Source of the DNA: JBMNGN01 sp050949865
GTDB lineage: Bacteria > Bacillota > Syntrophomonadia > Syntrophomonadales > Syntrophomonadaceae
Direction: 5' to 3'
NCBI GenBank assembly: GCA_050949865.1
Contig: JBMNGN010000001.1
Span: 124,001 to 188,000 of the forward strand
DNA: 64,000 nucleotides
Numbering within the stretch: the stretch's first letter is position 1; each line of letters opens with the position of its first letter. Made by a program: the position numbers and the translations under genes. The notes under the pieces are model-generated. The model was not told the origin of the DNA, did no database searches, and saw only the letters and a list, made by a program, of their open reading frames with translations. Shown in pieces: positions 1-8,112 of the stretch.

Positions 1-434
1 TTCCCCTCAACAATCATAGTGCTGCTCATAACTGAGGCCCCCGCACTGGTCCCAATTACTGCAGTTCCAGCATGATAAGAACGCTGCAGGGCGTCAAAAG
101 CTTTAGTTCCGCCGAGGATACTGGTAATTCTGAGCTGATCACCCCCAGTGAAAAAGAATCCGGTAGCATCTTCAATTCTACGTACCATATCTTGCGCATT
201 CGCTTCATCCCGGGTATTGATATTTAAGATATCAACCTCACGAGCTCCTAAGCGTAAAAAAACCTCCCGATAGTCTTCTCCCACCTCTTCGGGATACTCG
301 GTAGCGGTAGTCAAAATACCGATTCTAGCATCCCTGCCCCCCATAACCTCCACTACTTCTTCGAGAATCCTACTTTCTCCATATTTATCTTCAGCACCAC
401 CAATAATAACCAAATTTCCTTTTCTGTTTGCCAT
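1..434 (-). CDS. cphB: Cyanophycinase (peptidase S51), C-terminus cut by window edge
   Basis: Cyanophycinase hydrolyses the storage polymer cyanophycin (multi-L-arginyl-poly-aspartate) to beta-Asp-Arg dipeptides in the cytoplasm. The frame was translated by hand from the minus strand. It starts at ATG 434 behind a GGAGG and reads MANRKGNLVIIGGAEDKYGE, typical of the family N-terminus. At about residues 131-136 it carries GTSAGA, the nucleophile elbow of S51 serine peptidases, and an earlier FFTGGDQ segment. About 144 residues are visible; the remaining half lies beyond base 1. It begins 26 bases after iadA, so the two are very probably one operon: cyanophycinase makes isoaspartyl dipeptides and IadA splits them. 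Family identity is firm from the motifs; the exact substrate is inferred. Confidence 0.9.
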   Translation of the reverse strand, partial: MANRKGNLVIIGGAEDKYGESRILEEVVEVMGGRDARIGILTTATEYPEEVGEDYREVFLRLGAREVDILNINTRDEANAQDMVRRIEDATGFFFTGGDQLRITSILGGTKAFDALQRSYHAGTAVIGTSAGASVMSSTMIVEG

Positions 435-460
435 TTTATCCTCCTTATTTCTGTTCGTAT

Positions 461-1606
461 TTACTTTTCATATCTCCCTTTTTTTATTGGGTTTTGATTT
501 TCCACCACCATTTGCCCTTTGGCCATTAAGCGAAATATGCTTAAATCGTTCTCCTGCAATACGAGAATGTCAGCATCACTACCTGGAGCAAGAATGCCTT
601 TTTGAGGGTATATTTTCAGTATCTTAGCCGGATTAATAGTCACGGTCTTAATTACAGCTGATAAATCCAGGTGGTTTTCCACTACACAGGCTTTAATATC
701 CTGAAACAACTGTTCAATATTATTTACCCCCGAATCAGCGGGTGTTTTTGCCGGAGCGCTGCCCTGGGCATCTGAGGATACGGTGACCCTGCTAATATCG
801 TGTCCTTCATCCAGAAGAATTTTCAAGGATTCCATCACACTGTAACCGGCAGTTTCACCTGCGGTTAAATCTATATTTCCCCCTCTTTGCAATAGCTTTA
901 TGCCCTGGGAGAATATCCCGGGATGGCGGTTAATATGAGTGGGGACAAACATTTCTACCGGAAAATCAGATTCATCTATCAACCGGAATAAAGGTTCCAA
1001 TCCTTCCTTGCCGTCCCCGACATGTAAATGAAGAATCCCTGCCTTGTCTCCCAGCATACCGCCTCCATAGGCCTCTGAAGCCAAAACCCGTAAATCCTGC
1101 AGTGAGGGGTGAAATGACCGGCAATCAGATATAGCTATTTCCCCTACTCCAATTACCTTGTCCAGAAGCACAATATCGGTTAGTACCCTTCCGGTCAAAG
1201 TCTCAGTTGGACTGCCATAACTTCCCGTGTAAATGTAAGCAGTAATACCTTCGGCTTCTAACCCCCGGGCTTTAGCTAACAGACCGGCAATACTGCGAGA
1301 AATACTATCAAAGCCCAGTACACCAACAATAGTAGTTACCCCAGCTTTGATTACCTGGCTGAACATAAGCTCGGGTATTCTGCTTATAGGTCCTTGCTCT
1401 CCTCCCCCACCGGTGATATGGGCATGCTGGTCGATAAATCCTGGGCAAATTATGCACCCGGTACAATCAATTACCTGTACATCCCACAGGTTTTCGGGGC
1501 TAATCTCTTCCCTGATAGCACAGATCTTGTCACAGACCACCAGGATATCTTTAATTCCTATGTCATCCGGCGTCAAGCAGCGTCCATTCTTAAAAAGCTT
1601 GAACAA
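461..1606 (-). CDS. iadA: Isoaspartyl (beta-aspartyl) dipeptidase
   Basis: Metal-dependent amidohydrolase that cleaves beta-aspartyl dipeptides to aspartate plus the second amino acid. The 381-residue length matches the family. The metal-binding HxH lies in PGFIDQHAHITGGGGE near residues 57-70, a glycine-rich stretch characteristic of IadA. A downstream THINRHP segment and the SDAQGS metal-ligand segment are also present. The start is taken as TTG at 1606: GGAAGG lies 12 bases upstream, and a TGA immediately precedes the TTG in frame, so no earlier start exists. It precedes cyanophycinase in the same direction, pointing to consumption of cyanophycin-derived beta-Asp-Arg. A role in general isoaspartyl-peptide repair cannot be excluded. 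Confidence 0.93.
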   Translation of the reverse strand: MFKLFKNGRCLTPDDIGIKDILVVCDKICAIREEISPENLWDVQVIDCTGCIICPGFIDQHAHITGGGGEQGPISRIPELMFSQVIKAGVTTIVGVLGFDSISRSIAGLLAKARGLEAEGITAYIYTGSYGSPTETLTGRVLTDIVLLDKVIGVGEIAISDCRSFHPSLQDLRVLASEAYGGGMLGDKAGILHLHVGDGKEGLEPLFRLIDESDFPVEMFVPTHINRHPGIFSQGIKLLQRGGNIDLTAGETAGYSVMESLKILLDEGHDISRVTVSSDAQGSAPAKTPADSGVNNIEQLFQDIKACVVENHLDLSAVIKTVTINPAKILKIYPQKGILAPGSDADILVLQENDLSIFRLMAKGQMVVENQNPIKKGRYEK

Positions 1607-1744
1607 TCATTGCACTTACCTTCCCATTTTTATATATAGTTTAATAATACCCAGCGAAAATATTTTGATTCTTGAGAAACAGTGCAAAAAGATGCTCACC
1701 TCACCAGGTTTTGCCTTCATAGTCATACTACCCCGCCATGATAT

Positions 1745-1785
1745 AAAAACTCTGTGAAGAAACCATATTTTTTCACAGAGTTTTT
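1745..1785. terminator. Perfect 14-bp inverted repeat (terminator-like hairpin)
   Basis: AAAAACTCTGTGAA at 1745-1758 pairs perfectly with TTCACAGAGTTTTT at 1772-1785 around a 13-base loop. A/T tracts at both ends make it terminator-like on either strand. It lies between two divergently transcribed genes (iadA leftward, the AIM24-like gene rightward), where a simple end-of-gene terminator is not expected. It could be an attenuator in the iadA leader or an operator. Confidence 0.5.
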
Positions 1786-1907
1786 AAAATTGCAGGTTGG
1801 CTTTTTTCCATATCCATATCAGATAATAATTTATATTTGAATATAAAACATAAGAAGATGCTCACTGCCATTGTGATAAAATTAAAAAAAGCATGGGAGG
1901 TATTATG

Positions 1908-2663
1908 ATGGCTGATATAATCGACTATAAAATCTTCGGCGATGATATGCAAATCGTAGAAATTGAACTTGACCCTGGTGAAGGAGTTCGTGCGGAAGCC
2001 GGAACTATGATGTATATGGAACAGGGTATTATAATGCAAACTGGAACCGGCGGAGGGCTGTTCAAAGGGTTTAAACGCATGCTCACCGGGGAAAGTTTTT
2101 TCATAACTACTTTTCTCAATAACGCCAGCCGTAAACAAAAAGTAGCCTTTGGCGCTCCCTATCCCGGAAAAGTGATTCCCCTTGACCTGCAGCGATTGGG
2201 GGGCAGCTTCATTTGCCAAAAGGATTCATTCCTGTGTGCCGCCCGGGGAACTGATATTGAGTTAGCTTTTTCTAAACGGATCGGGGCCGGCTTGTTTGGT
2301 GGCGAAGGTTTTATCCTGCAGCGATTGGAAGGCGATGGAATGGCCTTTATTCACGCCGGCGGTACTCTGATCGAGAAAAACCTGGCTGCCGGTGAAGTAT
2401 TAAGAGTAGATACCGGCTGCCTGGCTGCTTTTGCTCCCAGTGTTGATTATAATATCCAGTTTATAGGCGGTTTTAAAAATGCCCTCTTCGGAGGCGAAGG
2501 TTTATTTATGGCAACCCTTACTGGGCCGGGACTGGTATACCTGGAAAGCCTTCCCCTATCCCGACTGGCAGATCGCATCATAGCTGCCAGCGGAATAGCA
2601 AATACGGGTGAATCCCGCGGAATAGGCGGGCTATTGGATGATTTCTTAAGTGGAGACAAATAA
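1908..2663 (+). CDS. AIM24/TIGR00266 family protein
   Basis: About 251 residues of a beta-rich, glycine-rich protein of the AIM24 (DUF124, TIGR00266) family. The biochemical function of bacterial members is not established. Repeated segments such as AEAGTMMYME, GLFGGEGFILQRLEGDG and ALFGGEGLFMATLTGPG show the internal beta-helical repeat typical of the fold. The frame is open from ATG 1893, but GGGAGG at 1895-1900 overlaps that codon. The ATG at 1908, 7 bases after the ribosome-binding site, is therefore the better start (1905 is a near alternative). It stands alone on the plus strand and faces the convergent VTT-domain gene with an 8-base gap. Confidence 0.88.
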   Translation: MADIIDYKIFGDDMQIVEIELDPGEGVRAEAGTMMYMEQGIIMQTGTGGGLFKGFKRMLTGESFFITTFLNNASRKQKVAFGAPYPGKVIPLDLQRLGGSFICQKDSFLCAARGTDIELAFSKRIGAGLFGGEGFILQRLEGDGMAFIHAGGTLIEKNLAAGEVLRVDTGCLAAFAPSVDYNIQFIGGFKNALFGGEGLFMATLTGPGLVYLESLPLSRLADRIIAASGIANTGESRGIGGLLDDFLSGDK

Positions 2664-2671
2664 ACCCGGGA

Positions 2672-3238
2672 CTATTTATTTATGCGGAGACGCCGCCTAA
2701 AGTAAAAAACCCCAGCCAGGACAACAGTTAATACCAGGCCCAGGAGGTACAGGGCCGTTTCAATGTTCCTGCTTTCCATCAGATAATCACCTAAGCAGAC
2801 ATAAACCAAAACTACGGGCATAGTGCCTATTGCAGTTGCAGGTGCAAATATATTAAAGGGAACCCCGATAATCCCCGAGCCGATATTGATTACCGGGGTT
2901 GGTACTATCGGGAATATGCGAACCAACAGAAGTAATAGGAATAAGTATTTAGTATCGAAAATGGAAATATTGAATCCGGTCTTTCTGACAAAAAACTCTT
3001 TACCTATATATTTAGCAACGAAATATAACAGATATGTACCCGAGAGAACACCGCCCCAGGTTAACAAAAAGCCCTGCACCTGGCCGTATATCATGCCGGT
3101 TGCTGCCGCAAGAATAAAAAAAGGGATTACAGGGATTACTGCATGAATCGAAATCATCAAGAAGGTAACCCAGATTCCCAAAACTCCATAACTTTCAATG
3201 TAATCGATTACAGAGTCAATACTGTTAAAATCTATCAT
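2672..3238 (-). CDS. TVP38/TMEM64-type VTT-domain membrane protein
   Basis: Integral membrane protein of about 188 residues in the SNARE-associated/VTT (DedA-like) superfamily, proposed to move lipids or ions across the membrane; its substrate is unknown. It shows several hydrophobic segments: GIWVTFLMISIHAVIPVIPF, a GQVQGFLLTWGGVLSGTYLL segment, the re-entrant region FLLLLLVRIFPIVPTPVINI with its Arg-Ile-Phe-Pro core, and a C-terminal helix followed by RRRLRINK. The frame is open from 3280, but AAGGAG five bases before ATG 3238 decides the start. It ends 8 bases from the convergent AIM24-like gene. Confidence 0.85.
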   Translation of the reverse strand: MIDFNSIDSVIDYIESYGVLGIWVTFLMISIHAVIPVIPFFILAAATGMIYGQVQGFLLTWGGVLSGTYLLYFVAKYIGKEFFVRKTGFNISIFDTKYLFLLLLLVRIFPIVPTPVINIGSGIIGVPFNIFAPATAIGTMPVVLVYVCLGDYLMESRNIETALYLLGLVLTVVLAGVFYFRRRLRINK

Positions 3239-3298
3239 ATTTACTCCTTCAGCTGATGACGTAAATGCCCGGATAACCATTTCATCTGCTGAAACCCA

Positions 3299-4060
3299 TC
3301 AAAATTTGAAATGTCCTTTTATCCAGTCTATGGTCAGGTTATCCCTTTCAATTATTCTTCCTGAAAACCGGTGATCGGCTCCCGGTACCAGCTCCAGCCA
3401 GGCGTTCCTGCACAGCTTATAAATAGCCTCGGCATTGGCAGGAGCAACTGTTTGATCATCAAGCCCCTGAACCACTAAAACCGGCTTATCCCCTAATCCA
3501 ACAATGTATTTTTTCATATCATGATGTTTAAAATCTGCTATGAAACCTGGGGCTAATTGAAAACTGTCCGAATCCCGTTTAATAATCACTTGGTAGCCTT
3601 TAGCCAGCTCCCTATAGTAACCCTGCAAAGATTTCGCAAACGTATCCTCCAGGTAAATCGGTGTCGACCAAAGAATATACCCGGAAACCCTTTCATCATC
3701 AGACCCACAGGCTAAAACAGTTGTTCCTCCAAAACTCCGCCCCAATAATAAAATCGGTAATTTATAGTTGGAATACACATAATCAACAACCAGCTTCAAG
3801 TCGTCCGCTTGCCTTGATAAGGTAATATGCTTGAAATCACCTTCGCTTTCACCACACCCGGTAAAATCGAAGGCCAAAACCCCGATCCCCATCTTTATTA
3901 GTCTTTGGGCAAATGGAGCTAGGTTGCCGCTGTTCTCTTTCGCGCCCCGGAACCCATGACAGATAATAAGGATATATTTACAGGTATTTTCAGGCTCGTA
4001 CATGAGGGCAGCAATATTCTTTTTTTTATCCCCGTCTATTATCCTGAATTTCCTCATCAT
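3299..4060 (-). CDS. Alpha/beta hydrolase (serine esterase/peptidase-like)
   Basis: Cytoplasmic alpha/beta-hydrolase of about 253 residues. The oxyanion and entry strand is CHGFRGAKENSG, the nucleophile elbow is GRSFGG (Ser near residue 110), the acid is in VVQGLDDQTV and the His in GADHRF, so the triad appears complete. The family includes cinnamoyl-ester hydrolase-like and S9-like enzymes; the substrate cannot be told from sequence. The frame opens at GTG 4066, directly after the upstream zinc-ribbon stop, with ATGs at 4060 and 4057. No strong ribosome-binding site separates them and translation is probably coupled to the upstream gene. Confidence 0.85.
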   Translation of the reverse strand: MMRKFRIIDGDKKKNIAALMYEPENTCKYILIICHGFRGAKENSGNLAPFAQRLIKMGIGVLAFDFTGCGESEGDFKHITLSRQADDLKLVVDYVYSNYKLPILLLGRSFGGTTVLACGSDDERVSGYILWSTPIYLEDTFAKSLQGYYRELAKGYQVIIKRDSDSFQLAPGFIADFKHHDMKKYIVGLGDKPVLVVQGLDDQTVAPANAEAIYKLCRNAWLELVPGADHRFSGRIIERDNLTIDWIKGHFKF

Positions 4061-4066
4061 TCTCAC

Positions 4067-4243
4067 TTAAATCGGTTTTTTTGGTTTGTTATTCTCCTCT
4101 GATTCATATCGGACCCGATTTTGGCAGTAGTCACAAATAAAAGTTGGGTCCTGTTTATTAGCTAATTTGGAATAATCCTTATGATCCTCATAAACAACGT
4201 GGGTTTTACCGCATAAAAGGCATCTGGCTTTGATTAATTCCAT
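4067..4243 (-). CDS. Small zinc-ribbon protein (DUF2197/YlaI-like)
   Basis: A 58-residue protein translated by hand, starting MELIKARCLLCGKTHVVYED and ending NNKPKKPI. Two CxxC knuckles (CLLC near residue 8 and CDYC near residue 37) form a probable structural zinc site, as in the DUF2197 (B. subtilis YlaI-like) family of unknown function. A G-rich ribosome-binding site (GGGGG) lies about 9 bases before ATG 4243. The stop TAA (4067-4069) abuts the GTG/ATG starts of the downstream alpha/beta hydrolase, so they are almost certainly co-translated. The family assignment rests on length and Cys spacing. Confidence 0.7.
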   Translation of the reverse strand: MELIKARCLLCGKTHVVYEDHKDYSKLANKQDPTFICDYCQNRVRYESEENNKPKKPI

Positions 4244-4374
4244 CTGAATATCCCCCGCCCCGCAATTCTCCTAACTAAAGTATACTACTTTTTCAGGAAA
4301 CCTTACAGGAGTTTCATTACAAGGTATAAAACAGACTGAAAGAAGTTTTCCCAGCCTATAATAAGATTCCTGGT

Positions 4375-6093
4375 TTAATTTTCGTGAGTTTTGAAAAAAT
4401 CCAGGGTCTGTTCCAGTTCCAGCACCAATTGGTTGAGTCTTTCAGCGGCATCATTTATCATTTTTACTTCACTCATCTGCTTCTCCGCCATTTGTCCCAT
4501 ATTTTTAGCAGCCTTTGCGTTTTGTTCTGCTGCTGCTACTGTTTCTGCCATGGATTGCAAAGTAGAATCAACACTAGCCGCTATCTCCTCACTGGCCGCT
4601 GACATCTCCTGGATTTGATCATTGACTGTCTTTATGGCTTGCTCTATTCTAGCAAAATAGTCTCCTGCCTCAGCGATGGCCTTCATCCCCGCAGCCACCT
4701 CAGTTGTCCCTTCTCGCATGGCTTCAACCGCTTTTTGAGCTTCGTTTTGAACTACTCCGATCAGTTCAGCTATTCTTTTGGCTGCTTCACCGGAATCTTC
4801 TGCCAGCTTTCTTACTTCATCAGCAACGACTGCAAACCCCCTGCCCTGTTCACCAGCCCTGGCAGCTTCTATTGCAGCATTCAGGGCTAAAAGGTTAGTC
4901 TGCTCGGCTATCTGGGTTATTACATCAACGATCCCGCCTATCTCCTGGGATTTGGCGCCCAATCCCTGCACAACCAGGGCGGTTGAATTAACCGTGCTAT
5001 TAATAGTATTTATCTGGTTAATAGCCTTTTGTATCTGCTGTTCCCCTTCGACTGCAGTTGAGGTTGCAGTAATTGATGATGCAGATACCTGTTGAGTATT
5101 ACCGGCCAATTGCTGTAGTGCGGTTGACATTTCATTTATTACCATCCGGGTCTTGTTGGTAATCTCTGACTGATAGCTGGCAGTTCGACCCATTTCTACC
5201 GCTTGAGCAGTCATTTCATTCATCATTGTCATTCCCAGGTCAGCTCTTTGAAGCAATTGATTGCTTGATTCCTTGACCGTATTGCACATCTGCCTGGTTT
5301 TGCCGATTAACTCTGAGATTTTTTCCACCATCAGATTAATCATACCCGCAAGTTTTCCAACCTCATCCTGGTTTTCATCCTTGATCTTTTCGGTTAAATC
5401 TCCTTCGCTTACCTTGCTTACAGATTCCCTTATGTAGTTTAATGGTGCCCATACGGTATAACCTAAAAATAGGGCGGCAGCACATCCCAGTAATATGAAT
5501 ATAATGGCTATAGCAATCAGATTATTCCTGAATTTATGTATTGCCGTATCATACGGTGCTGCTGGTACCCCCACGTACCATATGCCAATTATCTCTCCAT
5601 TTCTATCTGTAATTGGCTGATATGCCGTCTGGTACCAGTCTCCAACCACATTAGCCCGGCCAATATAGGTTTCTCCATTTTTTAAAACTGATTCTGCCAC
5701 TTCTTCCGAGACTTTAGTTCCCACCTGCCGTTCATTGTTAAGCATTACATTCGTTGAAACCCGGGTATCTCCTTTGAAGATGGTAACTGTGTCCCCGGTG
5801 AGATTTCCGATCATATCAACCACCTGGTTATTGTTTTCCATGTCTACATCGCCTTTAAACAGCTTCCCTCCCTGGATTTGCCAGTCACCGGGATAAAACA
5901 TATTTATCAGTTCAAACCCCATAGCCAGATCCGATTCCAATTTATCGGCCGCCAGGCCAAAAACCTTGTCGTTTACTTCCCTGGTAGCATAGGCACACAT
6001 TAAACCGGTTACGGCTATTATAATTACGGTAAAATAAATGACTAAACGCTTTCTAACCGTTGTCTTCCGCGCTCTTTTTTCGGCCCATTGCAT
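4375..6093 (-). CDS. Methyl-accepting chemotaxis protein with periplasmic-type sensor
   Basis: Transmembrane chemoreceptor of 572 residues that controls CheA. Layout: TM1 about residues 18-37, an extracellular single-Cache-like sensor to about 188 (containing WYQTAYQPITDRNGEIIGIW), TM2 about 190-212, a HAMP linker to about 265, then the coiled-coil signalling domain. The conserved hairpin tip reads EQTNLLALNAAIEAARAGEQ followed by GRGFAVVADEVR. Start ATG 6093 follows GAGGAG. The sensor resembles those that bind small organic acids, but its ligand is not predictable here. A sigma-D-like promoter lies just upstream, which agrees with control together with motility genes. No other chemotaxis gene is in the window. 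Confidence 0.93.
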   Translation of the reverse strand: MQWAEKRARKTTVRKRLVIYFTVIIIAVTGLMCAYATREVNDKVFGLAADKLESDLAMGFELINMFYPGDWQIQGGKLFKGDVDMENNNQVVDMIGNLTGDTVTIFKGDTRVSTNVMLNNERQVGTKVSEEVAESVLKNGETYIGRANVVGDWYQTAYQPITDRNGEIIGIWYVGVPAAPYDTAIHKFRNNLIAIAIIFILLGCAAALFLGYTVWAPLNYIRESVSKVSEGDLTEKIKDENQDEVGKLAGMINLMVEKISELIGKTRQMCNTVKESSNQLLQRADLGMTMMNEMTAQAVEMGRTASYQSEITNKTRMVINEMSTALQQLAGNTQQVSASSITATSTAVEGEQQIQKAINQINTINSTVNSTALVVQGLGAKSQEIGGIVDVITQIAEQTNLLALNAAIEAARAGEQGRGFAVVADEVRKLAEDSGEAAKRIAELIGVVQNEAQKAVEAMREGTTEVAAGMKAIAEAGDYFARIEQAIKTVNDQIQEMSAASEEIAASVDSTLQSMAETVAAAEQNAKAAKNMGQMAEKQMSEVKMINDAAERLNQLVLELEQTLDFFKTHEN

Positions 6094-6129
6094 TTTATCC
6101 CGCTCCTCTCGTTATATATTCCCTTATAT

Positions 6130-6157
6130 TTATCGGATAAATATATAAAAATGTTTA
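6130..6157 (-). promoter_or_regulatory. Sigma-28 (SigD)-like promoter of the chemoreceptor
   Basis: On the minus strand TAAA (6157-6154) is followed after 16 bases by TCCGATAA (6137-6130), close to the SigD consensus TAAA-N15-GCCGATAT. It lies about 40 bases before the chemoreceptor start. The -10 region also forms a small palindrome TTTATCGGATAAA, so an operator is an alternative reading. Confidence 0.5.
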
Positions 6158-6345
6158 AAGATACGACATTACTCGATTATTTACCAAATACCGATTCATT
6201 TCTGCTTTTGAGTTTGGTTATTAACGCCAATCAATATTTAGGCCATTTGCTGGTCAGAAAATAAGCCGCTTACGCAAAAATTCAACCAGGTAGCCCGGCA
6301 TATTTTTTAGCTAAAGCCGGTTGACTGAAAAGAGAGGAATTTAAA

Positions 6346-6355
6346 CACTGCCGCA
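6346..6355. repeat. Left target-site duplication of the ISLre2-type element
   Basis: CACTGCCGCA here is repeated exactly at 7910-7919. The two copies bracket the insertion sequence and are best read as its target duplication (9 or 10 bp, depending on how the terminal base is assigned). Confidence 0.75.
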
Positions 6356-7909
6356 CTTAGCGTAAAATTACTTTGGGAAAAAGGAGCAGAAAAATAAATA
6401 AGAGAATCTCCCCTTTGATAAAATAGGAATTGCAAATAAACCAATCATCAAAGAAAAGGAGAAACTCTTATGGAACATATTATACAAGAAATTGCAGAAG
6501 TAATCAGGGTAGAATTTGCGGAGGAAATACAAAGACTTTTAACTGAGGTAAGAGATATATCTGAATTCATCATGGCCACCCAGACAATGCTGGATGGAAT
6601 AGGGGTAAAACTCGTAGCTGAAGCCATGGAAACATTAGATAAAGCAGTAAGAGAGAGTGCGGACAGGAAACGAACCTGGGTAGTGAAAAGTAAAGGAGAC
6701 ATCAAGAATCTGGCCACGATATTTGGCGAAGTCAGCTATAAAAGGACCTATTACCAAAATAAGAAAACCGGAGAATACAGCTACCTTTCAGATGAATTAG
6801 TCGGGATAGCAGCACATGATAAGCTGGATACTTCACTCCAGGCGAGATTGATAGAAGAAGCCATCGATATGCCTTACAGGCGAAGTGGAAAGAAAGCAGC
6901 TGAAGCAGTGGAGCTAACCTCCCAGACGGTAATGAACAGCATCCGCAAGCTGGGCAGTGTAGATAATAATGCAGTCAAGATCAAGGACAATAAAAAGATT
7001 GTAAAGACCCTATACATAGAAGCTGATGAAGATCATGTAGCTCTTCAAGATGGGAAATGCGCAGAACCCAAGTTAGTGTATGTGCATGAAGGCATAAAAC
7101 AAGTGGGGAAAGAGCGCTGGGAGCTTGTAAACCCACGTTATTTCAGCGGCATTTATACTAACAGCGATGAGCTTTGGTTGGAAGTAGCAGACTATATTGA
7201 TGAGGCGTATGATGCAAAATTAATAGAGAAGATTTATCTATCGGGAGATGGAGCTTCCTGGATCAAAAATGGATTAGGCTGGCTCAAGGGAAGTATTTAT
7301 GTGCTGGATCGTTATCATCTATCAAAATATGTAACACAAGCCACAGCGCATATGTCAGACATTACACCCTTTATGTGGAAGTACATTAATAATGGGGAAC
7401 GGAAGAAATTGAAGAAACTATTTACCCAAATCATTAGCTCCACTGAAACAGATACCAAGAAGAAATCTGTGCGGGAAGCAAGAAGTTATATACTTGGGAA
7501 CTGGGATGGCATAAGAAATCAATATGAACCAGATTACGTAGGATGTAGCGCCGAAGGGCATGTCAGCCATATTTTATCAGCCAGGTTAAGTTCCAGGCCA
7601 TTGGGGTGGTGCAGAATAGGTGTGGATCAAATGGCAAGATTAAGGGCTTTTCAAGCCAATGGCGGTGTAGTGTATGATTTCTTATTAGCCAAAAAAAGAA
7701 GTAAATTGAGCAAGGCAAGACAGCTTAAATTGGATCAGGAAATCTTAAAGAAGAGAAACCAGATTGCGACTAATGAAACCTTTGGGAACATAGCTATTTT
7801 AAACAAAGGAAAGAAAACGGCAACGGCGCAATTCTTAAGATCAATTAGAACCGCTTAGTTATTAAAGGGGATTTTTCTTTTTTAAAAACCCAAAGTAACT
7901 TGACACGAT
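6356..7909 (+). mobile_element. ISLre2-family insertion sequence, apparently complete
   Basis: Element of about 1.55 kb carrying one transposase gene. The ends hold imperfect inverted repeats: AAAATTACTTTGGG near 6364-6377 at the left, and its counterpart CAAGTTACTTTGGG (read on the minus strand) near 7889-7902 at the right, with weaker pairing outside this core. Ten-base direct repeats CACTGCCGCA flank it on both sides. Size, single UPF0236-type transposase and duplication length fit ISLre2. The intact reading frame and exact duplications suggest recent movement. Confidence 0.8.
6470..7858 (+). CDS. ISLre2-family (UPF0236) transposase
   Basis: 462-residue transposase with the usual family length. 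Recognisable segments are TSQTVMNSIRKLG in a helical DNA-binding region, IEADEDHVALQDG carrying an acidic motif, YLSGDGASWIKNGLGWLKGS with a second Asp, LDRYHLSKYV, and a C-terminal GCSAEGHVSHILSARLSSRP. These are hallmarks of the UPF0236/ISLre2 group. The frame is uninterrupted. Start ATG 6470 follows AAAGGAG about 8 bases upstream. No other gene is carried by the element. Confidence 0.9.
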   Translation: MEHIIQEIAEVIRVEFAEEIQRLLTEVRDISEFIMATQTMLDGIGVKLVAEAMETLDKAVRESADRKRTWVVKSKGDIKNLATIFGEVSYKRTYYQNKKTGEYSYLSDELVGIAAHDKLDTSLQARLIEEAIDMPYRRSGKKAAEAVELTSQTVMNSIRKLGSVDNNAVKIKDNKKIVKTLYIEADEDHVALQDGKCAEPKLVYVHEGIKQVGKERWELVNPRYFSGIYTNSDELWLEVADYIDEAYDAKLIEKIYLSGDGASWIKNGLGWLKGSIYVLDRYHLSKYVTQATAHMSDITPFMWKYINNGERKKLKKLFTQIISSTETDTKKKSVREARSYILGNWDGIRNQYEPDYVGCSAEGHVSHILSARLSSRPLGWCRIGVDQMARLRAFQANGGVVYDFLLAKKRSKLSKARQLKLDQEILKKRNQIATNETFGNIAILNKGKKTATAQFLRSIRTA

Positions 7910-7919
7910 CACTGCCGCA
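7910..7919. repeat. Right target-site duplication of the ISLre2-type element
   Basis: CACTGCCGCA, an exact copy of 6346-6355, directly abuts the right end of the element. It ends 7 bases before the -35 box of the tRNA-Leu promoter. Confidence 0.75.
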
Positions 7920-7926
7920 ATTCTTC

Positions 7927-7956
7927 TTGACAATCGATTAATACTTATAATATAAT
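7927..7956 (+). promoter_or_regulatory. Promoter of tRNA-Leu
   Basis: TTGACA at 7927-7932 and TATAAT at 7951-7956 are separated by 18 bases, both perfect consensus hexamers. They lie about 30 bases before the mature tRNA start. Confidence 0.8.
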
Positions 7957-7986
7957 GTTGTTTGCTTGAATAAGCTTGTTTCGTAA

Positions 7987-8074
7987 GCGGCAGTGGCGGA
8001 ATCGGCAGACGCGCTAGATTCAGGTTCTAGTCTGTAATACGCAGGTGGGGGTTCAAGTCCCTTCTGCCGCACCA
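7987..8074 (+). tRNA. tRNA-Leu (anticodon CAG)
   Basis: 88-nt type II tRNA including an encoded CCA. The acceptor stem GCGGCAG (7987-7993) pairs with CTGCCGC (8064-8070). The anticodon arm CTAGA-TTCAGGT-TCTAG gives anticodon CAG, reading CUG. A long variable arm follows, and the T-arm loop has GTTCAAGTC. The D-loop contains the usual GG-type residues. It has its own strong promoter and a following terminator, so it is transcribed alone. Confidence 0.96.
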
Positions 8075-8082
8075 TAAAAAAT

Positions 8083-8112
8083 AAACCCTTGATGATCAGG
8101 GGTTTTATGTTT
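8083..8112 (+). terminator. Intrinsic terminator of tRNA-Leu
   Basis: AAACCCTTGAT pairs with the CAGGGGTTT side (8096-8104) to give a short GC-bearing stem followed by TTTATGTTTTT. Confidence 0.7.

Noticed and set aside
4384..5095. Several plus-strand frames opposite the chemoreceptor gene
   Set aside because: They lie wholly within the well-supported chemoreceptor coding region and show no domain or ribosome-binding site.
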